Shown here one piece after another: positions 17,510 through 25,451 of a DNA stretch of 64,000 nt. Source of the DNA: Sphaerospermopsis torques-reginae ITEP-024 (GTDB lineage Bacteria > Cyanobacteriota > Cyanobacteriia > Cyanobacteriales > Nostocaceae); contig NZ_CP080598.1 of the NCBI RefSeq assembly GCF_019598945.1, forward strand, positions 1 through 64,000. The letters run 5' to 3'. The stretch's first letter is position 1. Each line of letters starts with the position of its first letter. Under the pieces are notes generated by a model. The model was not told where the DNA came from. It ran no database searches and saw only the letters and a list, made by a program, of their open reading frames with translations. The position numbers and the translations under genes are program-made.

Positions 17510-18835
17510 ATGAAAAACCCTGTGTTTAGTGAAAAAATATACTCTTTTTTCCTGGCTGCTTACAGATGGTATTTACTGACACCAGAACGCTCTTTAGAGG
17601 AAGCTTATAAATCAGCTTTAAAAATTAAAGAAATAGAAGATAACCATTTTAATGGTAATAAAATTAGCCGTGATGATGCTATGTACAGTAGTAGTGTCAT
17701 GGATTATTTTCAAGCAGATTTACAAAAATTATTAAAAAATGTACGGATGCGGCTGACAGAGTTTAAAGCCAGTCGTTGGTTTTCCAATGAATCTAAGCAA
17801 AAAGCAGCAGCCAAAGCAGGTATAGAATATTCCAATGCGGCTTTAGTTTTAAAAAAGCTAGAATTCATTGATCAAGTCATTGGTAAATATACAAATGACG
17901 CTGTAAATGATGTTCTAGAAAACAATTCTGTAAATTTAGTAAATTCATCTACAATTGTAGCAGAAAATAAATTAAGTAATCAACCAATTACACCAAAAAC
18001 TGTAATTAAAAACAACAATAATAAACCCAAAAGAAAAGCTGATTCTACAGGAGTTTTACCGCGTTCGATTTTAACAACTATTACTCGTCTGCAAGCGGAA
18101 TTAGACCCTAGTTCTGAACAAGAAGTAGTGCAGAATTTTCGGCAGACGCAAAAAATCACAATTATCTCTGTGAGATTTATTTTACTATTAATTATAGTGC
18201 CACTTCTCACCCATCAAATAGCCAAAGCTGTAGTAGTAGGTCCTGTAGTTGATCGTTTTAGAGGTTCAGAAACAGAACAGATTTTTCTCAATGAAGAAAT
18301 GGAAGAAGAAGCACTAATAGAACTGCAAAGATTTGAAGAAAGAATCAAGTTTGAAAATTTGATTAGTAATGCACCACCGCTATCATCGGAAGTGCTAGAA
18401 ATTAAAATGCAAGAAAAAGCACAGGAGGTAGCAAAGGAATTTCGGCGTGAAAGTGCTAATGCGATTAAAAATGTGTTTGCAGATGTTTTTTCTATAGTTG
18501 CTTTTATCTGGTTGTTGCTGATCAGCCAATCTTCTATTTCAGTTCTCAAAGATTTCTTTGATCATGTAGTATATGGCTTGAGTGATAGCGCCAAAGCATT
18601 TATTATTATCTTGTTTACTGATGTCTTTGTCGGCTTCCACTCTCCCCACGGTTGGGAAGTAATTCTGGAAGGTTTATCACGACACTGGGGTTTACCAGCA
18701 AATAGGGATTTTATTTTCTTATTTATTGCTACATTTCCCGTGATTTTAGATACAATTTTCAAATATTGGATTTTCCGTTATTTGAATCGCATTTCTCCTT
18801 CTGCTGTTGCTACTTACCATAATATGAATGAGTAA
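17510..18835 (+). CDS. pxcA: Proton extrusion protein PxcA (CemA/CotA family)
   Basis: 441 residues from the ATG at 17510; a TTG two codons earlier (17504) is possible. The N-terminal soluble region (SEKIYSFFLAAYRWYLLTPERSLEEAYKSA, read in pieces) and the C-terminal membrane half with CemA-type helices (VRFILLLIIVPLLTHQIAK, DVFSIVAFIWLLLI, AKAFIIILFTDVFVGFHSP, GWEVILEGLSRHWGLP) match cyanobacterial PxcA. It acts in the inner membrane in light-driven Na+-dependent proton extrusion, which also affects CO2 uptake. The variable linker at about 145-185 is Asn/Lys-rich. Divergent from the recombinase-like gene. Confidence 0.95.
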   Translation: MKNPVFSEKIYSFFLAAYRWYLLTPERSLEEAYKSALKIKEIEDNHFNGNKISRDDAMYSSSVMDYFQADLQKLLKNVRMRLTEFKASRWFSNESKQKAAAKAGIEYSNAALVLKKLEFIDQVIGKYTNDAVNDVLENNSVNLVNSSTIVAENKLSNQPITPKTVIKNNNNKPKRKADSTGVLPRSILTTITRLQAELDPSSEQEVVQNFRQTQKITIISVRFILLLIIVPLLTHQIAKAVVVGPVVDRFRGSETEQIFLNEEMEEEALIELQRFEERIKFENLISNAPPLSSEVLEIKMQEKAQEVAKEFRRESANAIKNVFADVFSIVAFIWLLLISQSSISVLKDFFDHVVYGLSDSAKAFIIILFTDVFVGFHSPHGWEVILEGLSRHWGLPANRDFIFLFIATFPVILDTIFKYWIFRYLNRISPSAVATYHNMNE

Positions 18836-18840
18836 ATAAA

Positions 18841-18979
18841 TTCATAATTCATAATTCATAATTCATAATTGGTGATTAGTAATGCCATAATTATTCCCTA
18901 TTACCTCTTAACTGTCACCTGTTCCCTGTTCCCTGTTCCCTGTTCCCTGTTCCCTGTTCCCTGTTCCCTGTTCCCTTAA
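18841..18979. repeat. Short tandem repeats (ATTCATA)n and (TTCCCTG)n
   Basis: An ATAATTC array at 18841-18868, then eight or so TTCCCTG units at 18923-18976, directly upstream of the mltA start. Confidence 0.93.
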
Positions 18980-18981
18980 AA

Positions 18982-20238
18982 ATGAAAAAGATATTTAACA
19001 CAACTTTTAGCTTACCTTTTTTCTTCACGATTTTTTTCCTGGAAATGCCAGCGATTAAAAATCAAGACACAATTCCTCCCGAATGTCAAGTAACTAAGTG
19101 GGATTTACCAACAGCTTTAAAAACTGAAAATAGCAAAAATGTACCTGTACTTGTACAAAGATTACCGGTTGGTTGTTGTGAAAAAGATGCTTCTTGTTTA
19201 GATGCAAGGATTTATGGTAGTGAACAAGAAGAAATAGGGGATAAAAAAGCATTAATAAAATCTATTGATCAGAGTTTAAAATATTTAAGAACTCGGCGGG
19301 CTGCGGCTGCTTATCAAAGATATAAAATTTCTGGAATTACCAGAGATCGGGTTTATCGTAGTTTGCAAAGATTCAGACAATTAGTATTATCAACTAATTC
19401 GCCTCAAGAATTACAAACAGCTATTGAAAAAGAGTTTGTTTATTATCAATCTATAGGCAGAGATAGTCAAGGTACTGTATTATTTACTGCCTATTATGAA
19501 CCATTATATTTAGCTAGTCGCAAACCAACCAAAGAATTTAAATATCCTGTTTACCGCTTACCACCTGATTTAAAATCTTGGACTAGACCTCATCCCACTC
19601 GATTAGAATTAGAAGGTGCAGATGGTTTACAAGGTTCTCAAAGTAAATTAAAAGGTTTAGAATTATTTTGGTTTAAAGACAGATTTGAACCTTATATTAT
19701 TCAAATTCAAGGTTCTGCGCGGTTAAAATTAACAGATGGAACAGTCACCAGTATAGGATATGCTGGAAATACAGCCCATAATTATAAAAGTTTGGGGCGG
19801 ACATTAGTAGAGGCTGGAAAATTACCTGAAAATGGCGTAACCATGCCCACAATTTTTGAGTATTTCCAAAAAAATCCCCAAGATTTAAATGTTTATCTTC
19901 CCCGCAATAATAGCTTTGTCTTTTTTAGAGAAACCTATGGGAGATCCGCACATGGTTCTGTTGGTGTACCGCTGACTCCAGAACGTTCTATAGCTACCGA
20001 TAAATCTTTAATGCCTCCTGGTGCTTTAGCTTTAATTCGCGCACCTTTTCCTTTTGTTAATAATAACGGTGAATTGGAAAATCGGACAGTTAGCCGTTTT
20101 GTATTAGATCAAGATACAGGTGGTGCAATTAAAGGTGCAGGTAGGGTAGATTATTATTTAGGAACGGGAGATATAGCTGGCGATCGCGCTGGGGTAACAG
20201 TCAGCGATGGACAATTATTTTATTTGTTGTTGAAATGA
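18982..20238 (+). CDS. mltA: Membrane-bound lytic murein transglycosylase A (MltA)
   Basis: 418 residues. Hydrophobic N-terminus (LPFFFTIFFLEMPAI) suggests export, without a clear lipobox. MltA core: FTAYYEPLYLASRKP, IQIQGSARLKL, VGYAGNT-like IGYAGNTAHNYKSLG, and the terminal 3D domain with conserved acidic residues in DQDTGGAIKGAGRVDYYLG and GDRAG. The enzyme cleaves peptidoglycan glycan strands to 1,6-anhydro-muropeptides at the cell envelope. Length is slightly above E. coli MltA because of a cyanobacterial N-terminal region (residues 30-90) with a Cys cluster (GCCEKDASC). It stands alone between repeats. Confidence 0.95.
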   Translation: MKKIFNTTFSLPFFFTIFFLEMPAIKNQDTIPPECQVTKWDLPTALKTENSKNVPVLVQRLPVGCCEKDASCLDARIYGSEQEEIGDKKALIKSIDQSLKYLRTRRAAAAYQRYKISGITRDRVYRSLQRFRQLVLSTNSPQELQTAIEKEFVYYQSIGRDSQGTVLFTAYYEPLYLASRKPTKEFKYPVYRLPPDLKSWTRPHPTRLELEGADGLQGSQSKLKGLELFWFKDRFEPYIIQIQGSARLKLTDGTVTSIGYAGNTAHNYKSLGRTLVEAGKLPENGVTMPTIFEYFQKNPQDLNVYLPRNNSFVFFRETYGRSAHGSVGVPLTPERSIATDKSLMPPGALALIRAPFPFVNNNGELENRTVSRFVLDQDTGGAIKGAGRVDYYLGTGDIAGDRAGVTVSDGQLFYLLLK

Positions 20239-20258
20239 TACAGCAGGAGTCAGGAGTC

Positions 20259-20331
20259 GTAGGGGCGAAGCATTCGGAAAATAGCCTTTTCATAAAATTG
20301 ATAATTGGTCGCCCGAATGCTTCGCCCGTAC
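20259..20331. repeat. GGGCGAAGCATTCGG...CCGAATGCTTCGCCC inverted repeat, copy 1
   Basis: The inverted arms GGGCGAAGCATTCGG and CCGAATGCTTCGCCC flank an AT-rich core. A second copy lies at 45812-45870 inside a larger MITE-like element. Confidence 0.9.
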
Positions 20332-20458
20332 AGGAGTCAGGAGTAAAACTGGCTTTGTGTCTAGGTTTCAATTTAGATTCTGTACCTCATTGATCTGCAA
20401 TCTCCTGTAATATCCATAATACCAATCCAAAATCCAAAATCTAAAATCCAAAATCGGA

Positions 20459-22267
20459 TTATTCCATCAACATTAACCTTACAGGATCTAAATGTACATA
20501 CCAAGGAAAAGGTAGGTCTTTAATTGTCACCCATTTTTCTTTATAAACTTCCGCTTGCAAGTGATAATCATGAGAATTATTGGCAGGAGAATGTAACTTT
20601 AAAAATAAAGTCATGCGGTGAGGTGTTTCGCTAGTTCTCGCCAACCAACAAGGAAAAGTATTTTCCAGATTTGCATCATTTTTAAACACAATTTGATGGG
20701 CGCGAATCCCAACATGAGATAAATTTTCAGGAATAGATTCTACAACTTCTAAAGTACAACCCCAATCAACAGCTTCTACTTTTTGGGATGACAAAACAAC
20801 AGCGCGAGAAAAATTTTTACATCCTGTAATTTTTGCAACATTCATAGTAGCAGGATGTTGGAAAATTTCATATTTAGAACCATGATGTGCTTCTTTTCCG
20901 TCTTCTAAAACTAACAAATTAGGACACAATCTATAGGCTTCTTCCATATTATGAGTAACAAATAAAGTCACACCAGAATAATCAGCTAAAGTCTCTGTCA
21001 TTTGTTGTTCTAACTGACTGCGTAAATGTGTATCCAGGGCAGAAAATGGCTCATCTAAAAGTAAAGCTTCTGGTTGACTTGCTAACGCTCTCGCTAAAGC
21101 TACCCGTTGTTGTTGTCCTCCTGAAAGTTGGTGAGGATAACGATTACCTAAACCCTCTAAGTGCATGGCTATTAATTGCTTTTCTACCTCTAATTTAATA
21201 TTCCCATTTGATAATTCTTTAGGTAAACCAAAAGCGATATTTTGTGCTACCGTGAGATGAGGAAATAAGGCATAATTTTGAAATAAAAACCCTATTTTTC
21301 GCTCACGTACAGGAACATTAATTCCTTTTTCTGAGTCAAATAAAACTCTATTATTTAATACTATTCTGCCTTTGGTTGGTGTTTCTATACCTGCCAAACA
21401 ACGGAGAATCATACTTTTACCCGCGCCAGAACTTCCCAATAATCCTAAAGGTTGATGATCAGTAGTAAAGGCAATTTTCAGATGAAAGCTTGATAGTTTT
21501 TTTTCAATATCTATAAATAAGCCAGATGTAGAAGAATTGGTAGGTGAAGAAAAAGATTGATTTTCTGGTTTTATTGGTTGAAGTTCTGGTTGATTTTTGC
21601 GTCTAAATTTATGCTTGCTTTCTTGCCAGAAGTTAGTTAAAATAATTCCTGTTAAAGAAATTGATACAATAATAATTGCCCAAAACCAAGCTTCATTCAT
21701 ATCCCCAGCTTCCACAGCAAAATATATCGCCATTGGTATATTCTGCGTTTGTCCAGGAATGTTACCAGCTAACATCAAAGTTGCACCAAACTCACCCAAA
21801 GCACGAGCAAAAGCTAAAGTTGCACCTGCTAAAATACCAGGAAATGCTAAAGGTAAACTCACCCGCCAAAATATAGTAAATTCCTTAGCGCCTAAAGTTC
21901 TCGCTACTCTTAATAAATTAGCATCAATTTGTGCAAAAGCTCCCAAAGCAGTTTTATACATTAAAGGAAAAGAAACCACCATTGCAGCGATCGCCGCACC
22001 ATACCAAGTAAATACAATAGTCACATTAAAAGGTTCTAGTAATTTACCAACTGGACCATTTTTACCAAAAAATAGCAACAGCAAAAAACCCACAACTGTA
22101 GGCGGTAAAATTAGCGGTGCAACAAATATCCCCTCAATAATAGATTTTCCTTTACCCCGATATCCCAGCATCCAGTAAGCAGCAGCAATACCCAAAAAGA
22201 AGGTGATAAAAGTCGCTAAAAATGAGGTTTTCAGCGATATCCAGAGGGGTGATAAGTCCTGTGGCAT
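20459..22267 (-). CDS. modBC: Fused molybdate ABC transporter permease/ATPase (ModB-ModC)
   Basis: 602 residues from the ATG at 22267; a TTG at 22285 would add six. Residues 1-215 form the ModB permease with the EAA-type loop (LRVARTLGAKEFTIFWRVSLPLAFPGILAG, read in pieces). Residues 240-600 form ModC: Walker A GSSGAGKS, Q-loop LFQNYALFPHLTV, signature LSGGQQQRVALARAL, Walker B LLLDEPFSALD, switch His in VTHNMEEA, and a C-terminal MOP-like domain ending DPVRLMLME. It imports molybdate across the inner membrane for molybdopterin enzymes, one of which is encoded at 30859. The fusion is known in cyanobacteria. No modA is adjacent. Confidence 0.95.
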   Translation of the reverse strand: MPQDLSPLWISLKTSFLATFITFFLGIAAAYWMLGYRGKGKSIIEGIFVAPLILPPTVVGFLLLLFFGKNGPVGKLLEPFNVTIVFTWYGAAIAAMVVSFPLMYKTALGAFAQIDANLLRVARTLGAKEFTIFWRVSLPLAFPGILAGATLAFARALGEFGATLMLAGNIPGQTQNIPMAIYFAVEAGDMNEAWFWAIIIVSISLTGIILTNFWQESKHKFRRKNQPELQPIKPENQSFSSPTNSSTSGLFIDIEKKLSSFHLKIAFTTDHQPLGLLGSSGAGKSMILRCLAGIETPTKGRIVLNNRVLFDSEKGINVPVRERKIGFLFQNYALFPHLTVAQNIAFGLPKELSNGNIKLEVEKQLIAMHLEGLGNRYPHQLSGGQQQRVALARALASQPEALLLDEPFSALDTHLRSQLEQQMTETLADYSGVTLFVTHNMEEAYRLCPNLLVLEDGKEAHHGSKYEIFQHPATMNVAKITGCKNFSRAVVLSSQKVEAVDWGCTLEVVESIPENLSHVGIRAHQIVFKNDANLENTFPCWLARTSETPHRMTLFLKLHSPANNSHDYHLQAEVYKEKWVTIKDLPFPWYVHLDPVRLMLME

Positions 22268-22453
22268 AATTTTTACAAATTCCAACTTAGTTGGTAGTAT
22301 ACCAGGAAATAGGGGAAATAGTTAAATATTTTTTACATTTGTCTGATAGCATAGCGTGGCGTAAGCCATATCAGGATTTCCAGGATTAAAGGATTTACAG
22401 GATGAGGTAAAAATCTCAACAAAAGCTATTTGCTCATCCTATAATTTCATAAT

Positions 22454-23056
22454 TCATGGAATTAAATCACCCTTACTTAATTCAATAATAGTATTAATAA
22501 ATGCCTTTAATTCAGGACATTGATTAATAGAAACCATCAAATCTTGATCTTTCAAAATTCTCGCACCATCACGAATTTTATTATAACTAAGTTGACATTT
22601 ACCTGTTTCAAATACTTCTTTAATTCTATAAGATGGTGGATTTCCATGATTTACCTTTTCTGGTAAACCTCCTGGTGCTGACTTGTTAGATTTTGCTAAT
22701 TTCTGAATTGTTGACCAATAAGGTAATAACCAAGCTTCAAAATCATGCTGTGCTACATGGGGATAGAAATTAGGATTATTCCCTACCCATTCTCGCATTT
22801 TTGCTTTAGCATCTGCCCCATCTTAAAAATCATTAGTTCCTGTATAAACATCAGTTAAAGCAATAACAGCATCATAATCATCTTGATTTAGTAAATTTTC
22901 AACGACTCTTTTAAGTTTTTCTCCTTTAGGAATACGACCTTTCTGAGGAATAAACCTAAGTTTGGGCATTTGTGGTAAACGCAATTTGAGAAAATCCGAT
23001 AGAATTTGCTTAAAAGCTTTCTCTGTTTCACCTTCAACTAAAATAGCTATCTTCAT
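22454..23056 (-). pseudogene. DUF4276 (TOPRIM-like) protein interrupted by one in-frame stop
   Basis: Reading from the ATG at 23056 gives KIAILVEGETEKAFKQIL, the acidic TOPRIM-like start of DUF4276 proteins, down to ALTDVYTGTNDF. There a TAA (22823-22825) occurs, and the same frame continues with DGADAKAKMREWVGNNPN, then HVAQHDFEAWLLPYW (conserved H-D-E-x-W motif), to the end at 22454. The two halves together have the normal family length of about 200 residues. The ATG overlaps the stop of the upstream ATPase gene (ATGA), so the pair is translationally coupled. A single nonsense change inactivates or splits the effector; restart at the internal ATG (22798) is possible but would separate the two conserved regions. 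Confidence 0.88.
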
Positions 23057-24204
23057 GGACGACCACCCATTAAATTCATTGCCCAAACTTGATCTAAACT
23101 ATAATCTTCTAACCAATGTTTTAAATTAAAACTATCACCCCAATTCATAGTAGTTAAACCATCTTCTACATCACAAACTAGAACTTCTTTAGGCTCTAAA
23201 AATCTTATTAATCTATCTGAATGAGTGGCGACAATTAACTGAGTTCTTTGGGCTGCTTCTCGCATTAAATGAGCCAGTAGTTCCAATAATTCTGGGTGTA
23301 AACTAACTTCTGGTTCATCAATAAGAGTGACAGCAGTTAAATCTGGACTTTGTAACAATGTTACTAACCAAATAAACCGCAAAGTTCCTTCAGAAAGTTG
23401 GTGCATATAAAGAGGCTTAGAAAAATTTTTATCTTTCCAAGTCATTGTAATAGTTCCTGCTGCTACTGGAGGAAAACTCAATCTTTCAAAATCTGGAAAT
23501 GCGACAGCAAGGGTATCTTCAATAATTTCAAATCGCTCTGGGTCAGTTTCTCGTAAATAGTACAGACAGGAAACTAAATCTTCACCATTAGCACCCGGCA
23601 AAGTTGCAGGACGCATTGACTGTGGTAAACGCACAGGACTTTTAGGAGCAACATTCAATGCACCATAAAATGTGCATGATGCTAATTCTTTACGCAGCGT
23701 TTCCGGTGCTTTATACATTTTGGGAACTTGAGCCAGAGAAGTTTCCAAAGGATTATGATCCCAATTTGGACGTAATAATTTTTCATCCTCAAAATTGAAA
23801 TACTTCACATCCAATCCAAATGAATCAATGTGCTTGAATGGTTCTAAAACCAAGGGATTATTTTCAGTTAGTGTTTCCCGCACAATTTCATAAGTGAAAC
23901 CTTTTAGAGCAACTTCCAGTTGGTAATTAAGTGGTGCATACCCTGGTACACTCATGGACAAAGAAATTGCTATACTATTGGCTCTATCGCGGGTAATAAT
24001 ATCAGGCAGTCCACCTAATTCAGAAATTTTATTTGCTAATTGAGCATTTGCTGATGCTGCTAAAAGTGAAAAAATTTCTAACAAAGAAGTTTTACCTGCA
24101 CCATTAGCACCAATCATGACTGTCAGAGGACGATCTCGCATATCTATTTGTACATTAAATAAGCGACGGTATCCTTCAATAGTTATACGTTCAAATGAGT
24201 TCAT
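23053..24204 (-). CDS. AAA ATPase (AAA_21/OLD-like), partner of DUF4276
   Basis: 383 residues. ABC/SMC-type ATPase with Walker A GANGAGKTSLLE (about 32-43), signature-like LSEGTLRFIWLV, Walker B VTLIDEPEVSLHPELLELL and switch His in IVATHSDRLI. It resembles RecF/OLD-type ATPases that sense or bind nucleic acid ends. Such ATPases coupled to a TOPRIM-like DUF4276 protein form two-gene units predicted to act in phage defence (compare PARIS and Gabija architecture; analogy only). The stop overlaps the start of the DUF4276 gene by 4 bp. The ATPase looks intact although its partner is broken. Confidence 0.88.
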   Translation of the reverse strand: MNSFERITIEGYRRLFNVQIDMRDRPLTVMIGANGAGKTSLLEIFSLLAASANAQLANKISELGGLPDIITRDRANSIAISLSMSVPGYAPLNYQLEVALKGFTYEIVRETLTENNPLVLEPFKHIDSFGLDVKYFNFEDEKLLRPNWDHNPLETSLAQVPKMYKAPETLRKELASCTFYGALNVAPKSPVRLPQSMRPATLPGANGEDLVSCLYYLRETDPERFEIIEDTLAVAFPDFERLSFPPVAAGTITMTWKDKNFSKPLYMHQLSEGTLRFIWLVTLLQSPDLTAVTLIDEPEVSLHPELLELLAHLMREAAQRTQLIVATHSDRLIRFLEPKEVLVCDVEDGLTTMNWGDSFNLKHWLEDYSLDQVWAMNLMGGRP

Positions 24205-24373
24205 AATCTAACTCTTGCCAATAGCCATAAATCAATACTATTTTAGCATTTGACTGATTTTTGTAGTTTTTCAATGTAATAATTACATCATATTTAAAAT
24301 ATCTCTGTTCAAAATCATGCTAAATTTTTAATAAATCTTTGCAAATTTATTTTTTTGTAACTACTTAACCCAT

Positions 24374-24411
24374 CATAAAAATGCCCACCATCACCAAAAC
24401 CAAAAAACCTC
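24374..24411. repeat. Left direct repeat of the ggt start region
   Basis: CATAAAAATGCCCACCATCA and the following bases through AACCTC match 25415-25451, which spans the ggt start codon. The copy lies against the stop codon of the GNAT toxin gene. The two copies bracket the toxin-antitoxin module. Confidence 0.85.
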
Positions 24412-24941
24412 TATGCAAGCATTTTCTCTATTGTATCCATCATCAAAAAGAGCCTGTGATAATAATCAGGAAAGTGAGAAAATTGATAATGCTCATAAAA
24501 AGAACGTGCTTGATCATCTTTAGCTTCAACCACAACAGCAAGTGTGGCAATTTCACTTTGCAGACTACGATATAGAGCATCAATTAACAACATTTCGCCC
24601 AACCCTTTTTGGCGATGGTTTTGATCTACAGCTAATCTACCTAACAAAGTAGCAGGAAGTAGAGGATATTTTGGCAGTTTTTTAGTTATCTCTATAGGCA
24701 ATTCTTCTAATTTAATACTTGTTGATGATAGTGTATAAAAACCTGCTATATTTCCAGAACTTTTTTCTACTAAAACAAATGGGGCAGCCATTCGTTTACG
24801 TGCATCTTGCCCAGCGTGTTTTTGAAAATAATTATCTAGTTTATCAACACCACAACAGAAGGCCGCCCGGTTATGTTTTTTTCCTAGCGGCTCTATTAAA
24901 TAATGCTTGAAAGCATCAGAACTATCTATTAAATTTTCCAC
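24411..24941 (-). CDS. GNAT acetyltransferase toxin (TacT/AtaT-like)
   Basis: 176 residues from a GTG start at 24941, immediately after the antitoxin stop. GNAT fold with the acetyl-CoA loop LLGRLAVDQNHRQKGLGEML (R-Q-K-G-L-G), preceded by GFYTLSSTSIKLEELP and followed by VVVEAKDDQARSFYEHYQF with the catalytic tyrosine region near the C-terminus. Toxins of this kind acetylate the amino group of aminoacyl-tRNA and stop translation; they pair with DUF1778 antitoxins, exactly as here. The last codons run into the left copy of a direct repeat. Confidence 0.93.
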   Translation of the reverse strand: MENLIDSSDAFKHYLIEPLGKKHNRAAFCCGVDKLDNYFQKHAGQDARKRMAAPFVLVEKSSGNIAGFYTLSSTSIKLEELPIEITKKLPKYPLLPATLLGRLAVDQNHRQKGLGEMLLIDALYRSLQSEIATLAVVVEAKDDQARSFYEHYQFSHFPDYYHRLFLMMDTIEKMLA

Positions 24942-25253
24942 TTATACACCCATATTCTTTTTATAACGTTGAGCAGCAGCCCGTAACTTTTCGCTGGGTT
25001 CAGGTGGATTAAGCAGTGCTTCTACAAAAACCTCTTGGTCTTTTCTGCTTAATATCATGATTTCATTTTCTTGAATAACTTGGTTTGCCGCACTGACAAG
25101 ACTGCTAACTACAAAATCTGTGAGTGTCCTCCCCTGAATATCCGCCGCACGTTGGAACAATTCCTTATTTTCTGGACTGATACGGGCTTCTAATCTTTCT
25201 GATTTAGATCGCAAGGATTTTTCTCGGCTGCTTTTAGCTGATGTATGAGTCAT
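24942..25253 (-). CDS. DUF1778 (TacA-like) antitoxin
   Basis: 103 residues. Ribbon-helix-helix N-terminal part: SKSERLEARISPENKELFQR, then AADIQGRTLTDFVVSSLVSAA, the standard DUF1778 pattern. The C-terminal region (LSRKDQEVFVEALLNPPEPS) is the segment that clasps the GNAT toxin in characterised pairs. It should bind the shared promoter and repress it, and neutralise the toxin. It is directly joined to the toxin gene (stop at 24942, toxin start at 24941). Confidence 0.94.
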   Translation of the reverse strand: MTHTSAKSSREKSLRSKSERLEARISPENKELFQRAADIQGRTLTDFVVSSLVSAANQVIQENEIMILSRKDQEVFVEALLNPPEPSEKLRAAAQRYKKNMGV

Positions 25254-25271
25254 GATAGCTTCTACACAAAT

Positions 25272-25320
25272 AACATAGTGTGATAAATTATATGTACGGC
25301 AAATGTCCTAACACTATACT
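25272..25320. promoter_or_regulatory. Putative autoregulatory operator of the toxin-antitoxin module
   Basis: The arms CATAGTGTGA (25275-25284) and TAACACTATA (25309-25318) are nearly inverted copies just upstream of the antitoxin start. Ribbon-helix-helix antitoxins bind such repeated sites. The region also lies between divergent promoters of the module and ggt. Inferred from position and symmetry. Confidence 0.4.
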
Positions 25321-25414
25321 AATAGTTTAACCATTTAGCTCGAAAAATGTCAAATATTTTATCGCTCTACTAAAATTAATGATTTTAACCTGTGGTCTAA
25401 TTAATATCCCCAAC

Positions 25415-25451
25415 CATAAAAATGCCCACCATCACCAAAACCCAAAACCTC
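25415..25451. repeat. Right direct repeat spanning the ggt start codon
   Basis: Copy of 24374-24411 with one base fewer and about one mismatch. It includes ATGCCCACCATCACCAAAAC, the first codons of ggt. Confidence 0.85.

Noticed and set aside
22346-22376. Copy of the GCTGATAGC...GCGTGGCG...GCCAT sequence seen at 126-150
   Set aside because: Similar but too short and degenerate to define an element; probably a dispersed repeat fragment.
24381-24575. 64-residue plus-strand frame starting MPTITKTKK
   Set aside because: It begins in the duplicated ggt start and then runs antisense through the GNAT toxin gene; a by-product of the direct repeat.
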